Notes: a model not told the origin generated them from the letters alone. Counted from the first letter of the stretch, positions 23,866 through 32,905 are shown. The stretch: DNA of 64,000 nt from Luteibacter anthropi (GCF_011759365.1 NZ_JAARLZ010000001.1:434001-498000); one strand, 5' to 3'. Made by a program: numbers and translations.

Positions 23866-25092
23866 TCAAGCGGACGCCGTGCGCTCGTGTCGCCGGATGG
23901 TCGTCGCTAGTCCGATGGCCGCGCCGATGGCAACCGGTATACCGATCAGCCAGGGCAGCGTTGCGGCCATGCCATACAGAAGCATTCCCGTTGCCGGACC
24001 TGCGGAGTCCTTCAGGTCATTGACTGTCGAGACCGCCGCCATATAAGACGCGCGTGATTTCGGGGGAGCCAGGGCATTCACCGTAACCGGCACCAGGGGA
24101 CCGAACAGCACCTGTGCCAGGGAGAACAACGTCACGCTGGCATAGAGGGTGAGCGCCACCGGTGGCAGAAGCAAAAGCAGGAAGGCAGCGGCCAGCGTCA
24201 TGCCGGATGCGATGACCAGCGGGTACGACGAGATGCGCTCGCTCCACTTCGTCACGGGCCATTGCAGCAAGGCCATTACGGCGGCACCGTAGGTAAACAG
24301 CAGGCCCACGCCAGAAGGTGACAGTGCGTGCTCCCCGTTGGCATACAGGGGAATGACCGCCGCCGACCAGCCGTCCACGATTTCCAGAAGCACGAACCAC
24401 AGCAACAGCATGGCAAGTCGGCGGTCGCGGAAGGCGGGAAACAGCGCGGACAGCCCTTCTTCGTCTTCCTCATCGTCGTGCGCCGATCGCTCTTCCAGCG
24501 GACGCGTTTCGGGCAGCAGGCAGAACACAAGCAGTGCAGCGACCAGAAGCGATATTCCGCAACCGACAAACACGGTGTTCAGCGATAGCAGTGCCAGCGC
24601 GGCACCCAATGCGGGACCGGCAATATGTCCCGCACCGGATGCGATGCGTGCCGATGCAAAACGCATGCGCAACCGATCTTCCGGCACCACATCGGCAATC
24701 ACGGTCTGTACGGTCGGATGCAAGGCACACTCGAAAATGCCGATCGCCAGCAGGCATAAAGCGATGGCGAATACACCGTGCATCTGCGAGAGAAGCACGA
24801 AGCCAAGCCCTACACCAAGCGTGGAGCACAGAAGCACGGGGCGCCGTCCGATGCGGTCGGCGATGCCACCGAGCAGGGGCGTGGCCAGAAGCTCTCCGCC
24901 GGCATAGCAGGCGAGCAAAAGGCCGATGTAACGCGTGGGAATACCCGCCTCATGCTGCGCCCACAGGGCGAAGAACGGCATCAGCGCGCCGTCGGCGAGG
25001 CTGGCAAGGAAAAACAGGAAGAGCCCGAGGCGGTCCGGGGCGATGGGGCCGCGGCCAAGGAGGGGCGCGGCAAGGAACGTAGGTGGTTTCAT
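23866..25092 (-). CDS. MFS transporter, drug-efflux type
   Basis: 408 residues with twelve membrane segments and the MFS motif GGIADRIGRRPVLL between helices 2 and 3. The first helix, LGLFLFFLASLADGALMPFFALWAQHEAG, resembles the group of 12-helix proton-coupled sugar/drug transporters. A hydrophilic acidic loop (LEERSAHDDEEDEEGL) separates the halves. It lies downstream of a TetR repressor in the same direction, the usual arrangement of an inducible efflux pump. The substrate is unknown. Confidence 0.85.
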   Translation of the reverse strand: MKPPTFLAAPLLGRGPIAPDRLGLFLFFLASLADGALMPFFALWAQHEAGIPTRYIGLLLACYAGGELLATPLLGGIADRIGRRPVLLCSTLGVGLGFVLLSQMHGVFAIALCLLAIGIFECALHPTVQTVIADVVPEDRLRMRFASARIASGAGHIAGPALGAALALLSLNTVFVGCGISLLVAALLVFCLLPETRPLEERSAHDDEEDEEGLSALFPAFRDRRLAMLLLWFVLLEIVDGWSAAVIPLYANGEHALSPSGVGLLFTYGAAVMALLQWPVTKWSERISSYPLVIASGMTLAAAFLLLLLPPVALTLYASVTLFSLAQVLFGPLVPVTVNALAPPKSRASYMAAVSTVNDLKDSAGPATGMLLYGMAATLPWLIGIPVAIGAAIGLATTIRRHERTASA

Positions 25093-25257
25093 GTCGTCAA
25101 CTCATGCGCAAGGACGCGAATGCAGGCATTCGCGATACGGAGCGCGTTGGTTGACGTGAACGCTTACGACAGCCCGGTCAGGGCCGCGAGCGAAACGTAG
25201 CAGGGCCTATCCGGCACTTCAAGTGCAGTCGCCGGGCGTATGGCGCAGCAAACCTGG

Positions 25258-25896
25258 CTAGGACGATCTGGCCCCACAACTCACAAGGTAAGCGCAAAGC
25301 ATGTCCGCGACGGCATCGGAATAGGCGGAAATCTCGCCCGCATCGTGGCGTTGCTCGGAGAATTCCTTGCCGAGGGCGCCGAGCGTGGTAGAGACGATGT
25401 CTGTCACCGTGGCAATGGTGGTTTCAGGGGCTGCAGGCAGCACCTCACGTATGAACGTTTCATAGCGTCGCGTTCCCTCGGTCCTCAAATCATGGGCTTC
25501 CGGAGCGACGCGGTATAGCGGCGCCGCATCGTTCAGCGCTGAGCGTACGCCGACTTCATCGCATTCGGACTGGATGAAGGCATGCGTCAGCCGACGAAGT
25601 CGTTGCAGGGGCGAGGTGGCCTTGTCTTCAAGGATGTCCCGCATCATTGCCGAGGTCTGCTGCCATTCATCGCTTTGCAGGCGAAACAGGATGGCGGCCT
25701 TGTTAGGGAAATACTGGTAGATGGAGCCGACGCTGACGCCGGCCTTTTCGGCCACTCGGGCCGTGGTGAAGCGCTGCGCGCCTTCCTTGGCCAGAACCTG
25801 AGCTGCGGCTTCCAGGACGATGGCGATCAGCCCTTCAGAGCGTGTCTGCTTGGGTGATTTCCTTAAGGAAATCGTTGGGTTGCGGCGCTCTGGCAT
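25258..25896 (-). CDS. TetR family transcriptional regulator
   Basis: 212 residues. The N-terminal helix-turn-helix is clear: GLIAIVLEAAAQVLAKEGAQRFTTARVAEKAGVSVGSIYQYFPNKAAILFRL. The C-terminal ligand domain is less conserved. The gene precedes the MFS transporter gene on the same strand and is divergent from an O-methyltransferase gene; inverted repeats in the gap are candidate operators, so it may control both directions. Confidence 0.9.
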   Translation of the reverse strand: MPERRNPTISLRKSPKQTRSEGLIAIVLEAAAQVLAKEGAQRFTTARVAEKAGVSVGSIYQYFPNKAAILFRLQSDEWQQTSAMMRDILEDKATSPLQRLRRLTHAFIQSECDEVGVRSALNDAAPLYRVAPEAHDLRTEGTRRYETFIREVLPAAPETTIATVTDIVSTTLGALGKEFSEQRHDAGEISAYSDAVADMLCAYLVSCGARSS

Positions 25897-25905
25897 GGGC
25901 GGGTC

Positions 25906-25942
25906 CTAATGCGATTAGAAAACCTGACGAATTGATCGCATT
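25906..25942. promoter_or_regulatory. Candidate TetR operator
   Basis: The perfect palindrome CTAATGCGATTAG (25906-25918) is followed by a half site, so that AATGCGAT and ATCGCATT form an inverted repeat with a 19-base spacer. The region lies 10 bases upstream of the tetR start and within the divergent promoter gap, where a TetR operator would be expected. Confidence 0.55.
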
Positions 25943-25987
25943 CTAGTCCGGCGTCGACCAGTACGCATCTGCCCCGGAGATTCTCCC

Positions 25988-26653
25988 TTGTCTACCCTGA
26001 CCTGCGCCCCCGTGGCGCCTCTTATCGACCGTCTTTTCGACGAAGCCGCCCGCGCTTCGCCGCTCGACGTGCCCGCCGTGGCATCGCTGACGGCAGGCGA
26101 ACGCAATCGCCTGATGCGCAGCAAGACCGACTACCTGGACTTCTATGGGCACCTGAAGGACATGCCGCTGGCGGTGTCCCGCGAAACAGGCATGTTGCTC
26201 TACATGCTCGTACGCCACAGCCGTGCGCGTAGCGTCGTGGAATTCGGTACGTCGTTCGGCATTTCCACGTTGTATATCGCAGCGGCACTTCGTGATAACG
26301 GCGGTGGTCACGTCATCACCTGCGAGTTCGAACCGTCGAAAGTGCAGCGTGCGCGCCGGCACCTTACGGAAGCGGGCCTCATCGACCTCGTGGAAATACG
26401 CGAAGGCGATGCGCTGCACACCTTGCGCAGCGACCTGCCCGCGTTGGTGGATGTCCTGCTGCTCGACGGTGCCAAGGCCCTCTATGCCGACGTGCTCGAC
26501 CTCGTTGAAGCGAATCTGCGGCCCGGTGCACTCGTGGTGGCCGACAATGCCGAGTACAACCCCGAGTATCTTGACCGGGTACGTTCGGCGGGAGGCGGAT
26601 ACCTCTCCGTCCCCTTCGCGGATGACGTGGAATTGTCTCTGCGTCTGTACTGA
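25988..26653 (+). CDS. SAM-dependent O-methyltransferase (class I, CmoM/COMT-like)
   Basis: 221 residues from a TTG start that has CGGAGA 8 bases upstream; no nearby ATG would keep the N-terminal helix. The Rossmann SAM-binding segments are SVVEFGTSFGISTLYIA (motif I), VITCEFEPSKVQRARRHL (acidic ribose contact) and VDVLLLDGAKALYADVLDL with the metal-binding Asp. This fits the O-methyltransferase family 3 (catechol-type) that methylates small hydroxylated aromatics. It is divergent from the TetR/MFS pair, suggesting a common stress response, but the substrate is unknown. Confidence 0.85.
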   Translation: MSTLTCAPVAPLIDRLFDEAARASPLDVPAVASLTAGERNRLMRSKTDYLDFYGHLKDMPLAVSRETGMLLYMLVRHSRARSVVEFGTSFGISTLYIAAALRDNGGGHVITCEFEPSKVQRARRHLTEAGLIDLVEIREGDALHTLRSDLPALVDVLLLDGAKALYADVLDLVEANLRPGALVVADNAEYNPEYLDRVRSAGGGYLSVPFADDVELSLRLY

Positions 26654-26656
26654 GGT

Positions 26657-27160
26657 TCAGGCCTGGGCGACGACCTGTACATCGCGTATCTCGATTTCCA
26701 CATCGTCCATCGGCTGCCAGTGATCGCTGGCCATTTCGAAGAACGCTTCCGGTACCTCCATGGCGAAGGTGGGGCCTTTCTCGCGGTTGCGCCGCTGGAC
26801 GCGTTCCCTGCGAACCTCGCGGGGTGCATCGAGCAGGTAGACGGTCATGTCGTAGCCGGTTTCGTCGACCATGGCGTAGAAGCGTTCTCGGCTGGCCCGT
26901 TCGACCAGCCCCAGTTCAAGCACCACGTCGTGTCCGCGATCCAGGATGTCGCGGGCTGTGGTCCATATCTGGGTGAAGCAGCGTTCCTTGCGTTCGACGT
27001 ACCAGGGCATGAGGCCTTCGGCGGGACGGTCCGGGCTGAACAGGCGGACGAACCAGGCATCGAGGATCAGCGCCGGTGCCGCGTGCAGCAACTGAAGGCT
27101 GGCGACATACGTGGACTTGCCGGCACCGACCGGGCCTTCCACCAGATGAATCCTTGCCAT
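26657..27160 (-). CDS. P-loop NTPase/kinase-like protein
   Basis: 167 residues. Walker A is GPVGAGKST (about 9-17). The LDAWFVRLFSPDRP segment, LELGLVERASRERFY and the Arg-rich lid VRRERVQRRNREKG resemble small-molecule or nucleoside-type kinases of the AAA_33/zeta-like group. The substrate is not clear. It is first-reading downstream of the HCCA-isomerase gene on the same strand with an 11-base gap, so the two are likely co-transcribed. Confidence 0.75.
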   Translation of the reverse strand: MARIHLVEGPVGAGKSTYVASLQLLHAAPALILDAWFVRLFSPDRPAEGLMPWYVERKERCFTQIWTTARDILDRGHDVVLELGLVERASRERFYAMVDETGYDMTVYLLDAPREVRRERVQRRNREKGPTFAMEVPEAFFEMASDHWQPMDDVEIEIRDVQVVAQA

Positions 27161-27171
27161 GCGTGCTCTCC

Positions 27172-27780
27172 TTAAAATCGTATTGTAGCGGAGCGATGTT
27201 TCAGGGCGAACGCCATGGCGTCGTCGAGACGGTCGTCGCCCCAGAACATTTCGTCGCCCACAAAGAAGGTGGGGGCGCCGAAGATGCCGCGTGCTGCGGC
27301 CCGGTTGGTCTGTTCGCGAAGTTTGTCCTTGTTTGCCGTGGATACGGCTTCATCAAGAATGGCTTGCGCAGGCAGGCCAAGCCGGTCGAGCACGCGGGCA
27401 AGGGTATCGGCGCTGTCGATATCCTCGTCTGCGGCGAAGTTGAGCTTCATGACTTCACGTGAAAACGCAGCGATCCACGGCTGCTGCGCGCCGACGAGTG
27501 CGACTCTGGCCGCAAGGATCGACCGTCGCGGAAAGACACTGGGCACCGACCAGGGAAGGTCATAACGCTCGCAACGCCGGGCCATGTCGCGCCATACGTA
27601 CTGGCGTTTCAGGTCCTGCGACACGAAGGGCGAGGATTCCCAGCCCAGCGACTGGAAGATCGGGCCGAGCAGGAAAGGGCGCCATGCGATATCCACGCCG
27701 TGCCGTCGCGCGAGTGTTTCAATGCGCATCACCGACAGATAGCTGTAGTTGCTGCCGAAGTCGAACCAGAACTCGATCAT
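27172..27780 (-). CDS. DsbA-fold 2-hydroxychromene-2-carboxylate isomerase family protein
   Basis: 203 residues from MIEFWFDFGSNYSYLSVMRIETLARRHGVDIAWRPFLLGPIF, the characteristic start of the HCCA isomerase/kappa-GST group with the thioredoxin fold. The C-terminus has GIFGAPTFFVGDEMFWGDDRLDDA, which contains the cis-Pro region GAPTF. Family members are glutathione-dependent isomerases in aromatic degradation, or oxidoreductases of unknown role. The ATG at 27780 is used; a TTG 12 bases earlier, overlapping the upstream stop, is an alternative start. Confidence 0.85.
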   Translation of the reverse strand: MIEFWFDFGSNYSYLSVMRIETLARRHGVDIAWRPFLLGPIFQSLGWESSPFVSQDLKRQYVWRDMARRCERYDLPWSVPSVFPRRSILAARVALVGAQQPWIAAFSREVMKLNFAADEDIDSADTLARVLDRLGLPAQAILDEAVSTANKDKLREQTNRAAARGIFGAPTFFVGDEMFWGDDRLDDAMAFALKHRSATIRF

Positions 27781-27788
27781 GGACGGTC

Positions 27789-28589
27789 TCAATCGAAGAT
27801 GACGAGGCAGCGGGCCTCGATGCTTTCACGCAGGGGCGTGCCTGCCGGCACGTCCGGCAGTTCGAAGGCGGCGTGGGGGGTGTAGCGCGCGACGCCGCTC
27901 ACCTGCGAGTCGTATTGCTTGAAAACCAGGGCTTCGTGCCGATCCATTCCGGAGAAGTACGACCACCGGTGACGATGGCCATGGCGAAGCATGTAGATCT
28001 CGCCCTTGCGTTTCGGGTAGTGGACATCGGCGACCACCAGCTCCGAGGCATCCACCGTACGGGCATCGCAGACGGCCAGTGGCGTATCGAGCACTGGCCC
28101 CCGGATGGATCGCCAGACATTGACGATGGCATAACGAGATCCATTTGCCATGGCGGCATCTTCGCCGATCACCAGGCCCAGGCGTCGCTGCCCGGACTGT
28201 TCGGTGTAGTCGTTATGGATGCGGCCGTTGGCGGCGGCAGGCTGGCCGCGTGACGAGCGGCCGAACGACAACGCACGACGGTCCGCCTCGCGCTTGCGTA
28301 CCAGGTGATCGAAGACGTAGGCACGCGTAGCCCCGGTCGCTGCCAGGGCCAGGGATGCCACTTCCGGGTAATAGACGCGGGCCAGCTCGTCCTTGTCCTC
28401 GAAGTCGCGCACACCGGTAGGGGCATCGCACAGCACGAAGCCGCAATCGTGCACCGAGCCCTCTGTTCGGCGCGCATCGGCGATGAACGTGGCACGGATA
28501 TCGTAATCGGCGCTCTCCCAGGGCTGGCCGTCCGGGGGCGGATAGGCGTACTGAAAGGGGCGCTCCTCAGTGCGAGACAGGTAGCTCAT
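27789..28589 (-). CDS. CmcJ/NvfI-like family protein
   Basis: 266 residues from MSYLSRTEERPFQYAYPPPDGQPWES. The arrangement DYDIRATFIADARR, LARVYYPEVASLALAATGATRAYVFDHLVR, RIHNDYTEQSGQRRL, AIVNVWRSIRGPVLDTPLAVCDARTV and HRWSYFSGMDRHEALVFKQYDS is that of the family that includes CmcJ (cephamycin biosynthesis) and fungal NvfI-type oxygenases. The HNDY and HRW/..FKQYDS positions are consistent with a non-heme iron site; this is inference. The function in this organism is unknown. The downstream HCCA-isomerase-type gene is nearly contiguous. Confidence 0.8.
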   Translation of the reverse strand: MSYLSRTEERPFQYAYPPPDGQPWESADYDIRATFIADARRTEGSVHDCGFVLCDAPTGVRDFEDKDELARVYYPEVASLALAATGATRAYVFDHLVRKREADRRALSFGRSSRGQPAAANGRIHNDYTEQSGQRRLGLVIGEDAAMANGSRYAIVNVWRSIRGPVLDTPLAVCDARTVDASELVVADVHYPKRKGEIYMLRHGHRHRWSYFSGMDRHEALVFKQYDSQVSGVARYTPHAAFELPDVPAGTPLRESIEARCLVIFD

Positions 28590-28732
28590 GCTCGCAATGA
28601 CGCCAGGAAGGCGTTGGGACAGGGGGAGATACACGGCACGGTTCCGGCGAAAAATCCGTGCCTATTGCACCGCCCGGCGGCGGCCCGTTCAAACGCTCAA
28701 TCCTCATGCCTGCCATGCGCGGGGAGCATGCG

Positions 28733-29626
28733 TCAGGCGGATGGGCGCGCCTGCGCAACGAGCCAGTCCACCACCGTGCGCGCATCGTCGCCCGTATCTT
28801 CACTCAGCAGCCAGTATCCATGATCGCTGCCATGCGGCGCTTCGGCAGGTGCCAGGGCCACGAGCTGTCCTTCCGCCAGCATGGTGCCAAGCAGTGGCAC
28901 CCGGCCCAGTGCAATACCCTGGCCGGCCATGGCCGAATAAGCCACCTGATCGTACTGGTTGAAGCGCAGGATGCTGCGTGGCCGGCCGTGGGCCATCGCG
29001 TGCGTTTTCAGCCAGGTATCCCAGTGCAGCCAGGGACGGGCAGGATCATCGAATTCAAGCAAGACCTGGTCATCGACAAGGTTTTCGCCCATACGCAGGG
29101 AAGGATGCGCGACCGGGGCAATCGCCTCGTCGAAGAGATGCAGGGCACCTTCGGGCGCAGCCGATCGCGAGCAGTAGCGAATCGCGAGATCGACGTCTTC
29201 CCTGGCCAGATCGGTGAGGCGGTTCTGCGCGGCGATGCGTAGTTCGATATCGGGATGCGCGGACTGGAATTGGCCCAGTCTAGGAAGTAGCCAGAGGCCG
29301 GTGACGCCGATGCTGGCACTGAGCGTGACGATGCGACGCCGCGCCTCGTCACCAATGGCGCCTACGGCTTCCTGCAGCTGTTGTAGCGCGGCATCGGCGG
29401 TGCGGAACAGGCGCTCACCCTCGGCAGTGAGCGTGATCGAACGATGCCCGCGCACGAGCAGCTTCACGCCCAGCCGGCTCTCCAGTGCATGCACCTGGCG
29501 GCTGATGGCCGACTGGGTCAGGCAGAGGTCTTCCGCTGCGCGGGTGATACTCATGCGCCGGCCCACGGCGACGAAGCCGCGCAACGGGTCCATCAGGGAC
29601 GATAGTGAAAGCAGCGATACCGGCAT
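28733..29626 (-). CDS. LysR family transcriptional regulator (GcvA-like)
   Basis: 297 residues from MPVSLLSLSSLMDPLRGFVAVGRRMSITRAAEDLCLTQSAISRQVHALESRLGVKLLVRGHRSITLTAEGERL, a full LysR helix-turn-helix. The effector domain follows (AQNRLTDLAREDVDLAIRYC, GIALGRVPLLGTMLAEGQLVAL), with the Asp-Leu-Ala-Ile-Arg-Tyr pattern of the GcvA group. It is upstream of the CmcJ-type gene on the same strand and divergent from the esterase gene, either of which may be its target. Confidence 0.9.
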   Translation of the reverse strand: MPVSLLSLSSLMDPLRGFVAVGRRMSITRAAEDLCLTQSAISRQVHALESRLGVKLLVRGHRSITLTAEGERLFRTADAALQQLQEAVGAIGDEARRRIVTLSASIGVTGLWLLPRLGQFQSAHPDIELRIAAQNRLTDLAREDVDLAIRYCSRSAAPEGALHLFDEAIAPVAHPSLRMGENLVDDQVLLEFDDPARPWLHWDTWLKTHAMAHGRPRSILRFNQYDQVAYSAMAGQGIALGRVPLLGTMLAEGQLVALAPAEAPHGSDHGYWLLSEDTGDDARTVVDWLVAQARPSA

Positions 29627-29760
29627 GGGGCAGGTCCGACGGAGCAAGGCCACATCTTACCGGCGGATCGTGCCCGCTCCCCAGCCGGGTCGCTCCAGCC
29701 TTTCGCCACATTGCCGTGTTGCCATGCCAGGACAGGGAATTCATGGCTGGGGATCGGATC

Positions 29761-30735
29761 ATGTGCATACGTATAGCGTCGTTTTTTGCGTTCATCGCCG
29801 TCGCGCTGGGTTGTGCCTCCGTGCGCGCCAACGACTGGGTACACCCAGGGCCCGCATGGGAGCCCGAAGCACCACGCAAGCAGGTGCCGCTATGGCCGGA
29901 GGGCCTTGCGATAGCCAGGCCGCCCGTGAAGGGGCCGGAGGGCGTATGGAACGAACAAAAACCCGGAGCGCCCGCACCCTTGGTTGCCATCGTGAACGTC
30001 AGTCGCCCGACCATGACCATCTATCCACCCAAGGGAAAGAACAGCGGCGCAACGATGGTCGTGTTCCCTGGCGGGGGGTATCGCGTGCTTGCCATCGAAC
30101 TGGAAGGCACGCAGATCTGCGACGCATTCACCGCCAAAGGCATGACCTGCGTCGTACTCAAGTACCGGGTGCCGGGTTCCGGACCCTGGTGGAATGACGA
30201 CTGCAACTGCGGCAAGGAGCCAACGGCGCCGATGGCATTGCAGGATGCGCAGCGCACCATGGTGCTCTTGCGACATCAGGCGAAAGCGCTGCAGATCGAT
30301 CCGCAGCGCATCGGCGTGATCGGCTTCTCGGCGGGTGGTCATATGGTGGCTGATATCAGCAATCATCCTCGCCTGAGCTACAAGCCCGTTGACGATGCGG
30401 ATAAGGAGAATCCTGTTCCCGATTTCGCCATCGCGATGTATCCGGGGCATCTGTGGGACCAGGACGAACACGGCATGAAGCTGCATCCCAGGAACAAGAT
30501 CAGCACCAAGGCACCGCCCACCTTCATCGTGCAGGCGCAGAACGACCCCGTCGACGATGTACGTAACTCGGTGAGCTACTACCTTGCGCTCACGAAGGCA
30601 GGTGTTCCGGTGGAGATGCACCTGTATGCGAAGGGAGGGCATGCGTTCGCCCTGCGCAAGACAACCGATGCCATCGGCGGCTGGCCCGCGTTGCTGGATA
30701 CATGGTTGCGCGGGCTGGGGGTGCTCACCGACTGA
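29761..30735 (+). CDS. Secreted alpha/beta-hydrolase (esterase, acetylxylan-esterase-like)
   Basis: 324 residues with a signal peptide (MCIRIASFFAFIAVALGCASVRA); the ATG at 29743 is the alternative. The hydrolase domain has VFPGGGYRVLAIELEG (oxyanion-hole GG with Gly-rich loop), the nucleophile elbow GFSAGGHMV and a late His in GGHAFALR. The arrangement fits the BD-FAE/acetyl-esterase group that removes acetyl groups from plant or microbial polysaccharides; no substrate can be fixed. It is divergent from the LysR gene and convergent with hipA. Confidence 0.82.
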   Translation: MCIRIASFFAFIAVALGCASVRANDWVHPGPAWEPEAPRKQVPLWPEGLAIARPPVKGPEGVWNEQKPGAPAPLVAIVNVSRPTMTIYPPKGKNSGATMVVFPGGGYRVLAIELEGTQICDAFTAKGMTCVVLKYRVPGSGPWWNDDCNCGKEPTAPMALQDAQRTMVLLRHQAKALQIDPQRIGVIGFSAGGHMVADISNHPRLSYKPVDDADKENPVPDFAIAMYPGHLWDQDEHGMKLHPRNKISTKAPPTFIVQAQNDPVDDVRNSVSYYLALTKAGVPVEMHLYAKGGHAFALRKTTDAIGGWPALLDTWLRGLGVLTD

Positions 30736-30819
30736 CGATGGTATCCCCCGGGGCACCGGCGGCAGCCATGTCTTCATGGTCGCTACCCGGGGGCTTATCG
30801 TCGAACATTGGCGCAATGA

Positions 30820-32139
30820 TCAGGCGGCGAGGCCGAGTCGAAGGGCTTTCAAGCGGCGTCGGACGCCTGCACTGATGGATTGATGCAACGCTTCGGGAAA
30901 ATCGCCTGGCAGACTGGCTTCGAGCTGGTCGAGTGCGCGGTCCATGTGCGTTGCGATATCGTCGATAGCCCTGGCCGAAAGGGCGGGCGGTATTTTCGCG
31001 GCATCTGCACTTTGCTGGAAGTGTCGCGCCTGAATCTCATCGATGCGGTAGTGGCGCTTGTCACCTACGGACATCGCCATTTTCATTTGCTTGCGTTCGA
31101 TCTTGCGCGCATCCACGGCGGGCTGGGCACTGAGGACATCGTAAAGCGGAGTCAACGCATAGTTTCCGCCCGGGCGAAGAAAGAGGCTGAAATTCTTGGC
31201 ATGACCATCGGTGGCACCCAGTAGCCAGAACACCAGTTGAGCCTGCAGCACGGTGCGGTGATCCTCGGCCGGACGATCGGCACCGCTAAGAAGCCCGGCT
31301 ATATCACGGAAGCCTGGACCACCATCGCTTTGGTACTTGCGGGAAGGTGGTACGGAAAGTGCCTGGCAGAAATCTTCCTGTGGAAGACGAATCAGGCGCC
31401 CTTCGCTCCAGTGTCGATCAAAACGCTCGATGACCAGGGCCTTGGTGTTGCCAAAGCGCATGATCTGCGCATTGTTCACCGGCAGGCCTAGGTGTTTCAG
31501 AAGCTGAAGACAATAGAATTCGTTTTCGACGCTGTCGGAAAGGTCGACGCCGTTGGGCAATGTTCCGATCTGTGTCTTGAACAGGTGCGTGGTTGGCGTG
31601 GTTCCGTGGGGTTTCAGCCATTGACCATCGAGGCGAAGCAGGGCGGTCTTCTCCTGGGCACCCGCGATGGATATCCGGAAGTCATCATCCTTGCGAAGCC
31701 CCAGCGGGGCTTGTGCCAATGACGTAAGCAGCTTTTCGATGGCCTGATCGTCGACGCGTTCACCGGAGATCGCGGTTGTATCATTCGGTGTATCGTCGTC
31801 GTCACTTTCAAGGAATTGAAGCGCGCCAACGCAATCCCTGCCGATAGCGGCCAGCAGGCTGTACGCATCGGGTCCGGCGGCGCCGATTTTTTCTGCCACG
31901 CGCTTGCGCAGCTCCGGAGAGTCAGGCAGAAGATTGTCGAATACGGCCACCACGGGTTCACCGTGCCATGCCTCCTCGCGAAGCGGCAGCGACAGCGAAA
32001 CCGGGAAAGCCTGCGCGCGATCAAGCCATTCGCGATCGTAGCGGAACGCGATGGCTCCGCTGGTTTCCTTGAGCAGATGCCCTACGAGCCGATGGTTCTG
32101 ATAAACGCGTAACGGCGGATGTCGTCGGCTTCTTGCCAT
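30820..32139 (-). CDS. hipA: HipA family serine/threonine kinase toxin
   Basis: 439 residues. The N-terminal HipA domain has YDREWLDRAQAFPVSLSLPLREE, the central Ser-rich loop ISIAGAQEKTALL (phosphate loop), FKTQIGTLPNGVDLSDSVENEFYCL, and the catalytic core GATDGHAKNFSLFL and TPLYDVLSAQP, the latter being the DFG-equivalent. HipA kinases phosphorylate glutamyl-tRNA synthetase and cause dormancy when not bound by HipB. Its ATG overlaps the hipB stop by one base (TGATG). Confidence 0.93.
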   Translation of the reverse strand: MARSRRHPPLRVYQNHRLVGHLLKETSGAIAFRYDREWLDRAQAFPVSLSLPLREEAWHGEPVVAVFDNLLPDSPELRKRVAEKIGAAGPDAYSLLAAIGRDCVGALQFLESDDDDTPNDTTAISGERVDDQAIEKLLTSLAQAPLGLRKDDDFRISIAGAQEKTALLRLDGQWLKPHGTTPTTHLFKTQIGTLPNGVDLSDSVENEFYCLQLLKHLGLPVNNAQIMRFGNTKALVIERFDRHWSEGRLIRLPQEDFCQALSVPPSRKYQSDGGPGFRDIAGLLSGADRPAEDHRTVLQAQLVFWLLGATDGHAKNFSLFLRPGGNYALTPLYDVLSAQPAVDARKIERKQMKMAMSVGDKRHYRIDEIQARHFQQSADAAKIPPALSARAIDDIATHMDRALDQLEASLPGDFPEALHQSISAGVRRRLKALRLGLAA

Positions 32140-32387
32140 CAGTCAATCAGCTCCCGGATATCGATTCCATGGCGGCGGTCGCCGATCTGGAATTCAAGAT
32201 CCAGCGCGGCCAGGATCGCCAGGATGGTATCGATCTGACTGCCCGGCTTCCCGTTCTCGATCTGCGAGATCGTGGCCTGCCGGAGCCCGGTGCGCTCTCC
32301 CAGTTCGTTCTGGTTGAGTCCCAGGCGCTTACGGTGACGGCGGATAACGGCGCCAATCTGCTTGGTTGAGCGGGCGAGGTCGGGCAT
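32139..32387 (-). CDS. hipB: HipB family XRE antitoxin
   Basis: 82 residues with a Cro/C1-type helix-turn-helix: IGAVIRRHRKRLGLNQNELGERTGLRQATISQIENGKPGSQIDTILAILAALDLEFQI. This is the usual HipB size and arrangement. It represses its own operon and neutralises HipA. Operator palindromes lie 58 to 120 bases upstream. Confidence 0.93.
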   Translation of the reverse strand: MPDLARSTKQIGAVIRRHRKRLGLNQNELGERTGLRQATISQIENGKPGSQIDTILAILAALDLEFQIGDRRHGIDIRELID

Positions 32388-32444
32388 GGAATAAGCCTCC
32401 TTATCGAAATATGCGCTATCTCGTATAAAAAGGCAATATACAAC

Positions 32445-32507
32445 TTGGCGTATATTTTATACATATACGCCAAAGCGAATAAATTGAATTTATACGCCAT
32501 GGCGTAT
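32445..32507. promoter_or_regulatory. HipB operators (two palindromes)
   Basis: First a 10-bp inverted repeat TTGGCGTATA/TATACGCCAA with a 9-base spacer (32445-32473), then a perfect 16-bp palindrome ATACGCCATGGCGTAT (32492-32507). Both share the half site TACGCCA, are AT-rich relative to the surroundings and lie directly upstream of hipB, matching paired HipB operators. A third degenerate half site (GATACGCC) lies at about 32540. Confidence 0.8.
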
Positions 32508-32548
32508 GTTCGCACCGCTTCCGGCGACGTAGCGAATTCGATACGCCG

Positions 32549-32905
32549 TTAGCCCGGCAAGCTGACGACCGATGTAAAGCCGCCAAAAATCATGCGCTTG
32601 GCGTCGAAAGGACAGTCACTGGCGGCGGCCATGCGCGGGTCGTCCATGAACTTCGCCATGCCCGCATCGCGGGTGGCCTTGTCGGGCCATTCGACCCACG
32701 AGAACACAACGGATTCCTCCTGCTGTGCCTGCACGGCACGGCGGAAGTCGGTGACCTTGCCGTCGGGCACGTCATCACCCCAGCACTCCACCACCCGCAG
32801 GGCCCCCACTTCCAGGAAGAAGGGATCGAAGGTGCGGGCGTGTTCAATGAACTTTTCGCGGTTGGCGTTGGGCACGGCGATGACGAAACCATCGATGTAG
32901 GACAT
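32549..32905 (-). CDS. DUF1428 family protein
   Basis: 118 residues. The sequence MSYIDGFVIAVPNANREKFIEHA, LRVVECWGDDVPDGKVTDFRRAVQ, VVFSWVEWPDKATRDAGMAKFMDDPRM and FDAKRMIFGGF is the DUF1428 pattern, a dimeric alpha/beta-barrel (ferredoxin-like) fold of unknown function. It is monocistronic in appearance and lies between hipBA and the carbohydrate locus. Confidence 0.9.
   Translation of the reverse strand: MSYIDGFVIAVPNANREKFIEHARTFDPFFLEVGALRVVECWGDDVPDGKVTDFRRAVQAQQEESVVFSWVEWPDKATRDAGMAKFMDDPRMAAASDCPFDAKRMIFGGFTSVVSLPG

Noticed and set aside
30745-30793. Terminator between the esterase and hipA genes
   Set aside because: An 8-bp GC stem CCCCCGGG/CCCGGGGG is present, but the arms are about 33 bases apart and no T tract follows.
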